From: G963720475 sp963720475
Lineage (GTDB): Bacteria > Actinomycetota > Thermoleophilia > Solirubrobacterales > Thermoleophilaceae
Length of the DNA stretch: 64,000 nt
Direction: 5' to 3'
Assembly (NCBI GenBank): GCA_963720475.1
Contig: OY970394.1
Location: forward strand, 2,232,001 to 2,296,000
Position 1 is the first letter of the stretch. Each line of letters begins with the position of its first letter. Positions 51,997-60,711 of this stretch are shown here, piece after piece. A program made the position numbers and the translations under genes. Below the pieces are notes generated by a model. The model saw nothing but the letters and a program-made list of their open reading frames with translations, did no database searches and was not told the origin of the DNA.

Positions 51997-52809
51997 GTGA
52001 GGGCGCACTCCTGGACCTCTCCATCGATCACCAAAGCGCTCGTGAGCGGCGGGGTCGTGGTCGTGGGGCTCGTGCTCGCGGTTGCGCTCGAGGCGTACCC
52101 GATACACGAGGTGGCGTACTTCATCGGCCTCGTGCTTGCGGCCGTTTTCTACGTCCGGGCCTCGGGCGGCGAGGCCAAGCGGCACGTCTGGCTGAACCTT
52201 GGCCTGCTGTTCCTGGTGCTCGTCCTCAACTACCTCTACGGCGTCAGCAACCAGCCGATAGGGACTGTCCATTCGGTCGAGGCCGACTTCGACACGGACG
52301 TGCCGGTCATCCCCGAGTTCGCGGTCCCCTATCTCTTGTTCTACGCGTTCATTCCGTTCACGATTGCGCTGGTCGGGGCGCAGGCGCTCCACCGACAGCT
52401 GACCACGCTGCTCGGCGCGCTCGCCATCTCGATGGGTGTGGCGCTACTCACGTTCGTCGTCTTCCAGACCTACGTCGCCCCGCCCGAACCCGCCGACTAC
52501 GGCGTCGAGCCCTTCAGATCGATGGTTGCCTACATCGAGGAGGACCTCTACGCCGGCAACTTCTACAGCGCCTTCCCGAGCGAGCATTGCGGCTACGCGA
52601 CGATCCTCGCCATCGCCACCTGGCGCGCGGCCCCGCGCGGCTGGGCGGTGCTGGGCGTGATCCTCGCCGTCGCCACCATCCTCGCAACCCAGTTCCTGCA
52701 CCAGCACTTCGTCATGGATGCGATCTACGGCGTCACCCTGGCGGTCGCGGCCTACGCGGTCGCGTGGTGGGCGTCCGAGTCGCGGACCGCCGAACCTCGA
52801 ACGACTTAG
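51997..52809 (+). CDS. PAP2-superfamily membrane phosphatase / inositolphosphotransferase-like
   Basis: A 270-residue membrane protein with about six helices. The conserved catalytic region reads 'AFPSEHCGYATILA' and 'LHQHFVMDAIYGV', the PAP2 motifs 2 and 3 with a Glu in place of Gly in 'PSGH'. This variant is typical of inositolphosphoceramide-synthase/Aur1-like members rather than soluble phosphatases. It starts at GTG 51997. Combined with a ceramidase gene 1.1 kb away, a role in sphingolipid-like lipid metabolism is possible, but this is inference from context. Its stop overlaps the stop of the convergent esterase gene (TTAG). Confidence 0.75.
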   Translation: MRAHSWTSPSITKALVSGGVVVVGLVLAVALEAYPIHEVAYFIGLVLAAVFYVRASGGEAKRHVWLNLGLLFLVLVLNYLYGVSNQPIGTVHSVEADFDTDVPVIPEFAVPYLLFYAFIPFTIALVGAQALHRQLTTLLGALAISMGVALLTFVVFQTYVAPPEPADYGVEPFRSMVAYIEEDLYAGNFYSAFPSEHCGYATILAIATWRAAPRGWAVLGVILAVATILATQFLHQHFVMDAIYGVTLAVAAYAVAWWASESRTAEPRTT

Positions 52810-54596
52810 TCCGAGGCCTCTTCCCATCCGTCGGCGACGGGAGGGCCGACATCGGCACCCTCGACGCTGATCTCATCAACGTAGACGCCACGCCCCTGCG
52901 CGTTCGAGTTGGTGATGTAGCTCCAGCGGATATCGGTCGTGCCGGCGGGAAGCTCCGCGGACACCCGCCACCACCGGCGGCCTCCGTAGCCGTGGAGCTG
53001 GCCGTTGTCGGTCCACTGGTAATCGTCGGCGGACAAGTTGATCGGCGTCAAGGACCAGGTCTTGCCGCCGTCGGTGGACCTCTCGAAGCGGGCCCTGTCC
53101 TTGAGCGGCTCGGTGTCGTACCACAGCAAGAAGGACGCGGTGGCGTCCCCGGCCGGGCCGGACAGCGGGGCCGTAAGGGTGGATGTGAAGTTGTCGCGGC
53201 GGCTGGCGCGCCAGGCCTCGCCGCCGTCTGGCGGGCGAACCGGCAACGCGTAGCCGAAGTCGCGCGCCAGCTGCTGCCGAGTGACCGTATTGCTGCCCCA
53301 GTTGCGCGAGGGATGCACGCGGTTGGCGAGGAAGATCAGGAACGAATGCGACAGGGGATCGATGACGGCGGAGGTGCCCGTGAAGCCGGTGTGCCCGAAG
53401 GTGACCGGCGAGGCGAGCGGGCCCATCAGGTTGGAGTAGTTGAGCTGGAAGCCCAAGCCTCGCTGGTCGTCGGGCGTTTGCACCAGGCGCGCGGTGTAGT
53501 TGACCAGGGCCGTTCGTACGGATGAGTTGCGCAGGATGCGAACGCCGCGGTACTTCCCCCCGTTCAACAGCATCTGACAGAAGATCGCCATGTCGTCGGC
53601 CGTGGAGAAGACGCCGGCGTGTCCGGCGACCCCGTCCAGTGCCCACGCGTTCTCGTCGTGGACTTCGCCCCAGACCATTCCGCGGTCGGGCTCGCCGGGC
53701 GCCGGCTTGCCTGGCACCTCGTACTCGGTCGCGGCGATGCGCCCGCGAAGCTCCGGCGGCGGCATGTAGCCGGTGTTCGCCATGCGAAGCGGCTCGGTGA
53801 CTCCGAGCCGCACGGCTTCCGCGAGCGTAAGCCCGCTCACGCGCTGCACCAGTGCCTGGAGGTTGATGAACCCGGTGTCGGAGTAGATGTACTGGGCGCC
53901 GGGGCTGGCGCCCTTCTGCAGTGGGCTCATCACGGCCGCCGACAGCCGCTCGGGCGCAGGCAGCGTCCACAGGGGCGTCAGCGGGTCCGGTGGCAGGCCC
54001 GACGTATGGGTCAGCAGCATGCGGGGCGTGATCTTGGACTTGTCCTCGCCGCCCGCCGCGAACTCGGGCATGTAGCGGACGACGGGCGTGTCGAGATCGA
54101 TCCGCCCACGCTCGACCTGCTGCAGCACGACGATCGTCGTGAACAGCTTCGACATCGAAGCCATGTCGTAGACCGTGTCCGGACGGGCCTTGATCTGTTC
54201 GCCCCGAGGCAGCTCGACGCCCCTGTAGCCCGGCGGATCCGCGACCGACGAATAGCGCACCGCCTTGCCGACGGCGACGCGCTTCACGACGACGCCGTCC
54301 TTCGCCGCCACCACGACCCCGCCGGGTTGGGCGGGGAAGTTCGGATGGTCGGGGGTCGGCCGGAGGTACTCCTCCGCAGTATCCGTCAGCTGGGCGATGT
54401 AGTTCGGCAGCAACCCCACGTCCTCCGGCTGACCACGTCGCAGTCTGTCGTTGGTGAAGTCGATGTCGTCCGGGGTGACCGTCGGCGGCCCGTCGGCGCC
54501 GGCAGCCGTCTCTGACGCAGCCGCCATTCCCGCCACGGCAACCAATGCGAGAAACGCAGCGGTGCGGTGCGACCAACTCCTGGACGAACGGAACAT
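52806..54596 (-). CDS. secreted beta-lactamase-fold serine hydrolase
   Basis: A 596-residue exported protein of the S12/class C beta-lactamase family. The signal peptide ends near 'AASETAAGA'. The active-site motif 'ASMSKLF' (SxxK) and the second motif 'IYSDTG' (YxN-like) are clear, followed by 'HTGFTGTS' (KTG equivalent). Such enzymes are esterases or D,D-peptidases. A C-terminal jelly-roll domain (about 460-596, 'FLLWYDTEPLKDRARFE') may bind a surface ligand. ATG 54596 is favoured because TAAAGT ends seven bases before it. Confidence 0.85.
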   Translation of the reverse strand: MFRSSRSWSHRTAAFLALVAVAGMAAASETAAGADGPPTVTPDDIDFTNDRLRRGQPEDVGLLPNYIAQLTDTAEEYLRPTPDHPNFPAQPGGVVVAAKDGVVVKRVAVGKAVRYSSVADPPGYRGVELPRGEQIKARPDTVYDMASMSKLFTTIVVLQQVERGRIDLDTPVVRYMPEFAAGGEDKSKITPRMLLTHTSGLPPDPLTPLWTLPAPERLSAAVMSPLQKGASPGAQYIYSDTGFINLQALVQRVSGLTLAEAVRLGVTEPLRMANTGYMPPPELRGRIAATEYEVPGKPAPGEPDRGMVWGEVHDENAWALDGVAGHAGVFSTADDMAIFCQMLLNGGKYRGVRILRNSSVRTALVNYTARLVQTPDDQRGLGFQLNYSNLMGPLASPVTFGHTGFTGTSAVIDPLSHSFLIFLANRVHPSRNWGSNTVTRQQLARDFGYALPVRPPDGGEAWRASRRDNFTSTLTAPLSGPAGDATASFLLWYDTEPLKDRARFERSTDGGKTWSLTPINLSADDYQWTDNGQLHGYGGRRWWRVSAELPAGTTDIRWSYITNSNAQGRGVYVDEISVEGADVGPPVADGWEEASD

Positions 54597-54685
54597 CAAC
54601 CCCACTTTAGATGGGGGAGCCCCCAAGCACCACCAGTTCGCACCTATGGCATCAGGAGATGGGTGGGTTGAGCGCCCGCCAGTGA

Positions 54686-56794
54686 TTAGAGGCCGCGGAT
54701 GCGCTGGTCAGCCCGACGGGTGAGCTCGAGGAGCTGCCCCTTGCTCGCCTTGTTTGAGCCGATGTTGACCACGTGGTCGCGGGTCAGACAGAGCATGTAT
54801 GAGGGACCGCCACCGACATCGTGATAACTGGTGGTGTCGCAAGGGCCCTTTATCAGCCCGCCTTGGCGCTCCATGCCCTTCCTGTAGTCGCGTCGCGAGG
54901 CGACACTCAGGTTGTGGACATCCAACACCTCTATTGAGGTCTCGGGTGAGTCCCCGACCTCTCGGTTGCAGTTCGAGCCGACCCCCTCGGGGTAGAGGAA
55001 AGCCTTCGGGAAGACGGTGGCGATCGGCACGTGGACCTCTCCCCCAATCACTCCCGCGATGTCGCCGTCCGGCACGACCCAGCAGGCGAAGCCGGGCGAA
55101 AAGGCCTTGTTGCCGCAGTGTTCCTCGAGCGTCATGCCCTCGACGGTTACGTTGGTGGCTTCGGGTCCGCCGTAGGCGAACTTGATCGCGTGCTTGAGGT
55201 CACCACTCGGTGGCTTCTTCGTGCAGTTCTTGGGGATGTTTGCGCAACCCTTGTCGGCGACGCAGAACGCGTGCTCGCCCGTCAGGAGCGAATGGTCCAC
55301 GAAGCCATCGTTGATGTGCGCTCGTCCGCCCTTGACCGAGATCTCCACGACATCGAAGTTCGGGTTGCCCGCCGACAGGTCGGCGTGACCGCTGGCGAAC
55401 GCGGAAGCCGAGAACGGCTCGGGCTTCTCCGGCTTCAGCACGACGTTCCGCGGCTTCGGCGACTTCTGTCCTCCCAGGCCGGGACCGACGATCGTCCAAT
55501 CGGATATGCCGGTTGGGCCAGGCCTTCCGAGGGCCGGCTCCATGTAGTAACTCGGGGCCCACAGCCGTTGCAGGGCATCGCCAGATCCCCCCGTGAGCTG
55601 CCTGTAGGCCCCATCGAAGCTCAACTCGGCTGTCCGCAGTGCCGGCAGGAGCAGCGGGAACGGGTTCACCCCGGCCTGTACGAGCTGAGAGAACCAGAGC
55701 ACGGCGTCGTAGCTGCGCTTGACCAAAGGCGTCTGGGGCGTCTTCAGTGCCGTCGGCCACCAGAACGTCTCCTGGAACGGCCTGTGCAGCAGCTCCTGGG
55801 CGATCTCGTCGCCCACCCATTCTGCGCCACCTTCCGCGATCCAGGGAGGCGAGTTCCGTGGGTTGGAGACCACGAGAAACTGGTAGCAGTGAAACAGCTC
55901 GTGCGCGAGCGTCGAGTAGGACTCTTCCTCGCCGAGCGCAAGCCCTTTCGGACCGACGGTAATGGCGCACTCGACGAGGTTGTTCTGGTCATCGCGCACG
56001 TCATCGGTGCGAGCGAGGGCCTTGTAGTCCGAGCCTAGGCCACCGGTCTTCAGGGTCACGCGGACGTCGAAGGGGATGCTTCCCTTGAACTGCCTTGGCG
56101 GTCCACCCAGGTGGAGGCTCTCTTGGACCCGGACCTCGCTGAGGATCGCCTGCAGTCGCGCCTCCGCCACGCTTGCGTGAGCGCCGGGGGCGGAGCTCGA
56201 CTTCTTGCCCGAATTCAGGATCTTGTCGGCGGCCTTCCGCTGCGCCGGGGAGATTCGCGAGCGGTTGGCCTTCAGCCACTGGATCGGCCCCGTCGCCGAG
56301 CGGATCTGGCCCACCGGACCAGTCGGCAACTCGACGTCTGGCAGGCGCCCGACGGCGAGGGAGAACGCCTGAAGCGCCATCCGCGGGGTCACGTGGCCCT
56401 TGCGGTCCACCCCGCCGAGGGCCGCCTGGAAGGCGGTCGTCGCGCTCCGCGGAATGCTCAGGGTCTTGGTGGTGCGCTGCTTGTCTGCCGTCAGCGTCAG
56501 CGGTAGCCGCAGGCGCCCAGCGCCCTCGCGCACGTTCAGGCTGACGGTCCTCGCCTTCTTGCCCACCTTCACCGACTTCTTCAACCCCGAGCCCGATAGC
56601 GCCGCACTCTTGTTCGCGGCAACCGTGATCTTGATCCTCCGCTCGGATCCGCTAAGGGCCGTGGCGGGTGGCTTCAGCTTCGTGAACTTCGGCCCCGCGC
56701 TCGCTCGCGCGGACGGGGCGGCGTGGGCCGTGCCGACGAGCGCCCCCAATAGGAGGAGCACCAACCCCCCGCCCAGAGCAAGGTTGCGAGCCAC
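54686..56794 (-). CDS. secreted HExxH putative metalloprotease
   Basis: A 702-residue exported protein. A signal peptide (about 1-26) precedes a long N-terminal region of beta repeats with Lys/Ser/Leu-rich blocks ('GKKARTVSLNV'). The catalytic block is 'STLAHELFHCYQFLVV', with 'WIAEGGAEWVGDE' 20 residues later giving the third ligand Glu. That is the gluzincin order (HExxH plus Glu). C-terminal Cys-rich beta domains follow ('NIPKNCTKKP', 'SNCNREVG', 'GPCDTTSY'). TAGCCT ends six bases before GTG 56794. The substrate is unknown. It is divergent from a secreted propeller gene by about 100 bp. Confidence 0.75.
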   Translation of the reverse strand: MARNLALGGGLVLLLLGALVGTAHAAPSARASAGPKFTKLKPPATALSGSERRIKITVAANKSAALSGSGLKKSVKVGKKARTVSLNVREGAGRLRLPLTLTADKQRTTKTLSIPRSATTAFQAALGGVDRKGHVTPRMALQAFSLAVGRLPDVELPTGPVGQIRSATGPIQWLKANRSRISPAQRKAADKILNSGKKSSSAPGAHASVAEARLQAILSEVRVQESLHLGGPPRQFKGSIPFDVRVTLKTGGLGSDYKALARTDDVRDDQNNLVECAITVGPKGLALGEEESYSTLAHELFHCYQFLVVSNPRNSPPWIAEGGAEWVGDEIAQELLHRPFQETFWWPTALKTPQTPLVKRSYDAVLWFSQLVQAGVNPFPLLLPALRTAELSFDGAYRQLTGGSGDALQRLWAPSYYMEPALGRPGPTGISDWTIVGPGLGGQKSPKPRNVVLKPEKPEPFSASAFASGHADLSAGNPNFDVVEISVKGGRAHINDGFVDHSLLTGEHAFCVADKGCANIPKNCTKKPPSGDLKHAIKFAYGGPEATNVTVEGMTLEEHCGNKAFSPGFACWVVPDGDIAGVIGGEVHVPIATVFPKAFLYPEGVGSNCNREVGDSPETSIEVLDVHNLSVASRRDYRKGMERQGGLIKGPCDTTSYHDVGGGPSYMLCLTRDHVVNIGSNKASKGQLLELTRRADQRIRGL

Positions 56795-56899
56795 CGGTTC
56801 AGGCTACTGCAACTCCCCCACTTTTGCTACGTCTGAAAGCGACGGCGGATGTGGCTACTTCGCGCACCCGGGTACTCCCGAATGCCCTATGGTGGGGAC

Positions 56900-58309
56900 A
56901 TGATCCTGGGCTCGCGGATCGTTCGGGGAACGTTGTTGGCGATTCTCCTGTGCCTCGTCGCGGCACCTGCGGCGAATGCCTATATCTACTGGACCGTCAC
57001 CGACACAGACATCCGCAGCGGAAAGTTCTCATCGATCGCCCGGGCCGAGCTCGACGGTTCTCACGACGACTTTTTCATCAAGGGCCTGGACGGCGCTTGT
57101 GGAGTCGCGGTCGACAAGAGCTACCTCTACTGGGGTGGTAAGGGGGCCGTCGGGCGGGCCAACATCGACGGGTCCGGCGCCAACCTCAAGTTCATCTCCA
57201 ACGCTGGCGAGGACCTTGACGAGCTCGCCTGCGGCGTGGCCGTCGACGATAAGCACATCTACTGGGCCGCCTCTGCTCCCCGAGGCGACCAATGGATCGG
57301 CCGTGCGAACCTCGACGGGTCCGGCGCAACGCCGAAGTTCATCCGCGTCCAAGGCGAAGAGGGCTCATGTGGCGGGCTAGCGCTCGACGACAAGTACATC
57401 TATTGGGCGAACTCGCAGGCCGAGTCGATCGGGCGCGCGGGACTGGACGGCTCCCGTGTCGACCAGAAATTCATCACCGGGCCCAATTCAAACTCCGGGA
57501 AGGGCGACTCGGAGGATGCCCGCTCGGCGGGCGAGGATGCGGACGACGAAGGCAAAGGCGAAAGGCGGGACCCGCGCGACTTCCGGGAGCCGTGTGGGGT
57601 CGCGGTCAACGGGACGAACATCTACTGGGCGAACAGTTCCGCGGACGACAGCACCGTGGGCCGAGCCAAGATCGATGGGTCCGGCGTCAGGCAGGCCTTT
57701 ATCGAGGGCGAGGCGCTCGAGCCGATGTGCGGCCTCGCCATCAACCGCAGCCACCTCTTCTGGGCTAACCTCGGCACCGAAGCGATCGGCCGCGCCCGAC
57801 TTGACGGCACCGTCGTGGAGCCCTCGTTCATGAAGGACGAGCTGGCCGCATGTGATGTTGCGGTCGACAAGGGCACGATCGGCGGGGTGCTCGATACCGC
57901 CGCTCCGGGCCTCAGCGCGTACCGCCTCGGGCGGAAGAGTTTTGCCGCGGCGGGCAAGGGACCGACCATCACACGAGGGAAGTCCAAGGTCGGCACGGCC
58001 GTCAACTTCACCCTCTCCGAGGCGGCAACGGTCAGCTTTACGGTCGAGCGCGTGAACGGCGGGCGCAAGGTCGGCGGCGAGTGCCAGCGCCCCACCAAGA
58101 AGAATAAGCGCAGGACGAAGTGCAATCTCCGCGTCGGCGGAGCGTTCACCGCTCAGGGGAAACCCGGAAAGAACAGCGTGACCTTCCAAGGCCGCGTGGC
58201 GAAGAAGAAGCTCCCCGTCGGCAAGTACCTCCTCGTAGCCTCTGCGAGCGACCCGGCCGGAAACGCCTCGAAGGCGCGTCGCGCGAAGTTCGCGATCATC
58301 AAGCGCTGA
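56900..58309 (+). CDS. secreted YWTD-type beta-propeller protein
   Basis: A 469-residue exported protein. After the signal peptide ('APAANA') come six blades with the repeat 'VDxxYLYWxxxGAVGRANIDGSG', for example 'HIYWAASAPRGDQWIGRANLDG' (in part), 'YIYWANSQAESIGRAGLDG' and 'LFWANLGTEAIGRARLDG'. These resemble LDL-receptor YWTD repeats used for protein binding. An acidic loop (about 200-225) interrupts the blades. A C-terminal beta domain ('NFTLSEAATVSFTVERVNGG') is shared with the cupredoxin at 27096. TATGGT ends six bases before ATG 56900. Confidence 0.8.
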   Translation: MILGSRIVRGTLLAILLCLVAAPAANAYIYWTVTDTDIRSGKFSSIARAELDGSHDDFFIKGLDGACGVAVDKSYLYWGGKGAVGRANIDGSGANLKFISNAGEDLDELACGVAVDDKHIYWAASAPRGDQWIGRANLDGSGATPKFIRVQGEEGSCGGLALDDKYIYWANSQAESIGRAGLDGSRVDQKFITGPNSNSGKGDSEDARSAGEDADDEGKGERRDPRDFREPCGVAVNGTNIYWANSSADDSTVGRAKIDGSGVRQAFIEGEALEPMCGLAINRSHLFWANLGTEAIGRARLDGTVVEPSFMKDELAACDVAVDKGTIGGVLDTAAPGLSAYRLGRKSFAAAGKGPTITRGKSKVGTAVNFTLSEAATVSFTVERVNGGRKVGGECQRPTKKNKRRTKCNLRVGGAFTAQGKPGKNSVTFQGRVAKKKLPVGKYLLVASASDPAGNASKARRAKFAIIKR

Positions 58310-58331
58310 AGCGCCCGGCAGGACTCGAGAG

Positions 58332-58844
58332 TCAGCTCCGGGCGGTCGATTCGATCTCTGCGCGCGACGCGCCGCCTTCGCCAAGTTCGACCTTCGCTCT
58401 CCGTCGGCTCGCGAACGCCCTGAGCTTGCTGATTTTGCCGTCACGGTATGTCCAGACGACTGCCACCGGCAGACGGATGATTGCCCCCGAGTAACGCCCG
58501 GTCGTCCGAAAGACGCCGCTAGCCAGAAAGCGGTCGCCATGGCGCTCGTAGTGGCGAACGTCGAACACCAACCGGCTCGCGACGTCGGGCATCTCCTCAA
58601 GGACCTGCCGGAATTCCTCTAGGCCGCGCGGCTTCGGCATCCCGGGGAAGGGCAACCGATGCTCGACCTCGAGGTCATCGTGGTACGCAACCGAAAAGGC
58701 CTCCGTATCTCCCGCTTCGACGCACCGGTCCCAGGCCGAGATCCAGTTCCGCAGCGTGGTGAGACCCGCTTCGTCGTCCTTACGCTCGAACGCGGCGCGG
58801 AACTCCATCCAGGCGTGCTCGAATCGATCCCCTAGTTGGGTCAT
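58332..58844 (-). CDS. NTF2-like (SnoaL) protein
   Basis: A 170-residue protein with the SnoaL-like fold: 'AGLTTLRNWISAWDRCVEAGD', the loop 'HDDLEVEHRLPFPGMP', and the terminal sheet 'AVVWTYRDGKISKLRAF'. A central 'RHYERHGDRFLASGVFR' suits the inner sheet lining a cavity. The start is either ATG 58844 or ATG 58877, and neither has a convincing Shine-Dalgarno sequence. Function cannot be read from the sequence. It lies between the propeller gene and a cupin gene. Confidence 0.75.
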   Translation of the reverse strand: MTQLGDRFEHAWMEFRAAFERKDDEAGLTTLRNWISAWDRCVEAGDTEAFSVAYHDDLEVEHRLPFPGMPKPRGLEEFRQVLEEMPDVASRLVFDVRHYERHGDRFLASGVFRTTGRYSGAIIRLPVAVVWTYRDGKISKLRAFASRRRAKVELGEGGASRAEIESTARS

Positions 58845-58910
58845 CGAGGAGACGGCGTCACACCGGCTCCGCCCCATGATCTCGAGGCGAACGATCGCGC
58901 TGCCCGATCG

Positions 58911-59276
58911 TCAGCCTCCTTGCGACTTGATGTGGTCGATCACTTCGTCGAGCTGCTGGGTAGGCGAAAAATCGACGTAGTCGGAGTCCTCGAGCGCCTC
59001 CGGGGCGTGACCTGGAGCCCAGTAGAACGCTTGCCCCGCCTCGTAGACGTGCTCGCCATCCCCGGTATGCATCTTCACCTTGCCGTTGATCACGTAGCCC
59101 CAGTGCGGGCATTGACAGAGGTCGTCCTGCAAACCGGCGAGCGCCGGTCGCAGATCGGCTCCCTTTGGAACGTGGACGAAGGCGACGGTCAGGTCACCGC
59201 CGATCTCCTGCTTGCGAAACTCGAGGCCGTCGCCCTCGATCGCGATCGGCACTTCCTCTCGTGTGACTGCCTTCAT
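58911..59276 (-). CDS. small cupin-domain protein
   Basis: A 121-residue single-cupin protein with 'CQCPHWGYVINGKVKMHTGDGEHVYEAGQAFYWAPGHAPEA' as the two cupin motifs (quoted in parts: 'HWGYVINGKVKM', 'AFYWAPGHAPEAL'). Metal-binding His and Glu are present but reduced in number. It may be a dioxygenase-like enzyme or a sensor. The start at ATG 59276 is supported by AAGGAG. It is divergent from the alpha/beta hydrolase remnant. Confidence 0.8.
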   Translation of the reverse strand: MKAVTREEVPIAIEGDGLEFRKQEIGGDLTVAFVHVPKGADLRPALAGLQDDLCQCPHWGYVINGKVKMHTGDGEHVYEAGQAFYWAPGHAPEALEDSDYVDFSPTQQLDEVIDHIKSQGG

Positions 59277-59365
59277 CGGCTCTCCTTGTCGTCGACGACG
59301 AGCGCATCCGCTCTGGTGCGAGCCTATACCGACACCCCGTGTGCCCGTTCCCCTACGGTGCGGGC

Positions 59366-59745
59366 ATGGGCGCAGCCGAGACGATCGAGACCGCTCTAGG
59401 GCCCGTCGAGCTGCGGCGCGCCGGCGAGGAGCCGCCTGTCGTCTTCGTCCACGGCTGGGGACTACAAGCACCGGCGGGACGGCATCCGAAACGACTGGGC
59501 GTCCTTCGCGGCGATCGATGCGGCTCGAACTCGAGCAGATCGCGACGCCCACCCTCGTGATCAGCGGCACCGCTGACACCGATGTACCGCCGTCGCACAG
59601 CGACCACGCGTACGAGACGATCTCCGGCGCCGCGCGTCTCGTGATGGACGGCGGGACGCACCTCTCGCTGTTCGCCCATCCCGAGGCGGAGCTCGCGCGG
59701 GAGCGTGTCGTGGGGTTCCTGCGATCGGGAGGCGTGGCGAGTTAG
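59366..59745 (+). pseudogene. alpha/beta hydrolase remnant
   Basis: The N-terminal strand and oxyanion motif 'PPVVFVHGWGL' are followed, in another frame, by 'DGIRNDWASFAAID' and, in a third, by the C-terminal 'IATPTLVISGTADTDVPPS' and 'LVMDGGTHLSLFAHPE' with the catalytic His. The central part with the nucleophile Ser is missing, so the gene is deleted internally and frameshifted. TACGGT ends six bases before the ATG, so the promoter-like element persists. Confidence 0.75.
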
Positions 59746-59772
59746 GTCTAAGGACTAGGCGGGACGCCCGCG

Positions 59773-59905
59773 CTACGGATACACCGGGATCGGGCCCCGC
59801 ACCGCTGGGACCTGCGGCCCCACCTCTCCAATCGGCTCTGGCGGCGCCTCGTAGGGGGGTGCCTTCGGCCGCACCTTCCCGCCCGGCAAGGCGAGCCAAA
59901 GCCAC
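59773..59905 (-). pseudogene. C-terminal gene remnant, Pro-rich
   Basis: Reading the minus strand gives 'GKVRPKAPPYEAPPEPIGEV' followed by a Pro/Val-rich end 'GPIPVYP' and a stop at 59775-59773. It looks like the tail of an exported or surface protein, without an identifiable start. The remainder of the 59746-60026 gap shows no feature I can support. Confidence 0.3.
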
Positions 59906-60026
59906 GCCCGACGGCAGGGTGCTCGCGGGAGTGAACGTGGTCCGCTCCAGAGACCTCGAGGTCCGCTACGGGGTCACGGGCGCGAGCGGCCCCACGCCCC
60001 GCTCATCAGCGGCCCGCCTATACCGG

Positions 60027-60653
60027 CTAGTCAAAACTGCGCGCTCCATCGCGGGCGGTCAGACCACGCACGAGGGTCTGAAACGCCTCTGTCCATGCGC
60101 GCTCCTCCTGACCCTCGGGGAGGATACGCAGCGTGCCCCCGCGCAACTCGGCGTTAGCCAACCCCTCGCACATCGCGTTGTACTCAACCGCCCCGGCGCG
60201 CACGCGGTCTTCTTGAATCAGGCCGACATCAGCGAGTCGCTGGACACGCAGCTCCAGCCGGCTGAACGCCTCCTCGCGCGCACGTGCGAGCTCCGGCGTC
60301 ACCTCGAGGTCCGGCAGCACGCGCTGGAACGCGATTCGATAGAGCGACGGATGGTCGAGAGCGAACCGCCGATACACGACGGACCCACATCGCTCCAAGT
60401 CGCTGACCCGATCTTCGGTAAGCGGTAGGTGGTCGAGCTCGTCTCGAAGGAAGTCGAAAGCCCTCTTGGCAAGCTCCCCCACTAGACCGCCCTTCGACCC
60501 GAACAGGCTGTAGACCGCCCGGGTGGTTGTCCCGACCTCCTCCGCCACGCTTCGAATCGACAGGGCGTGCGGTCCTGCCTTCACGACAATCGCTTCCGCG
60601 GCATCTAGGAGGGCGGCTCGGTCGGCATCGGTGTGGACCCGGGGACGTGCCAC
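60027..60653 (-). CDS. TetR-family transcriptional regulator
   Basis: A 208-residue regulator. The N-terminal helix-turn-helix reads 'LSIRSVAEEVGTTTRAVYSLFGSKGGLVGEL' (in parts), which is TetR/AcrR type with the 'YSLFGSK' recognition helix. The C-terminal ligand domain starts after residue 60. GTG 60653 is the start, because TATGCT ends six bases before it. The gene is divergent from a lactonase-like gene and the intergenic region contains repeats that could be its operator, so it probably represses that gene until an inducer binds. Confidence 0.85.
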   Translation of the reverse strand: MARPRVHTDADRAALLDAAEAIVVKAGPHALSIRSVAEEVGTTTRAVYSLFGSKGGLVGELAKRAFDFLRDELDHLPLTEDRVSDLERCGSVVYRRFALDHPSLYRIAFQRVLPDLEVTPELARAREEAFSRLELRVQRLADVGLIQEDRVRAGAVEYNAMCEGLANAELRGGTLRILPEGQEERAWTEAFQTLVRGLTARDGARSFD

Positions 60654-60693
60654 TTGACAAGCATAACGGTACGCTGTTACGTTACGCTGTATC
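60654..60693. promoter_or_regulatory. divergent promoter with candidate TetR operator
   Basis: Contains TATGCT (minus strand, 60665-60660) for the regulator, TTGACA (plus strand, 60654-60659) as a possible -35 with a weak -10 near TTACGT 17 bp later, two direct copies of TACGCTGT (60670-60677 and 60683-60690) and an imperfect inverted repeat TAACGG...CTGTTA (60664-60679). Binding here could control both genes. Confidence 0.5.
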
Positions 60694-60711
60694 ACTACGC
60701 GAGGAGGAGCC

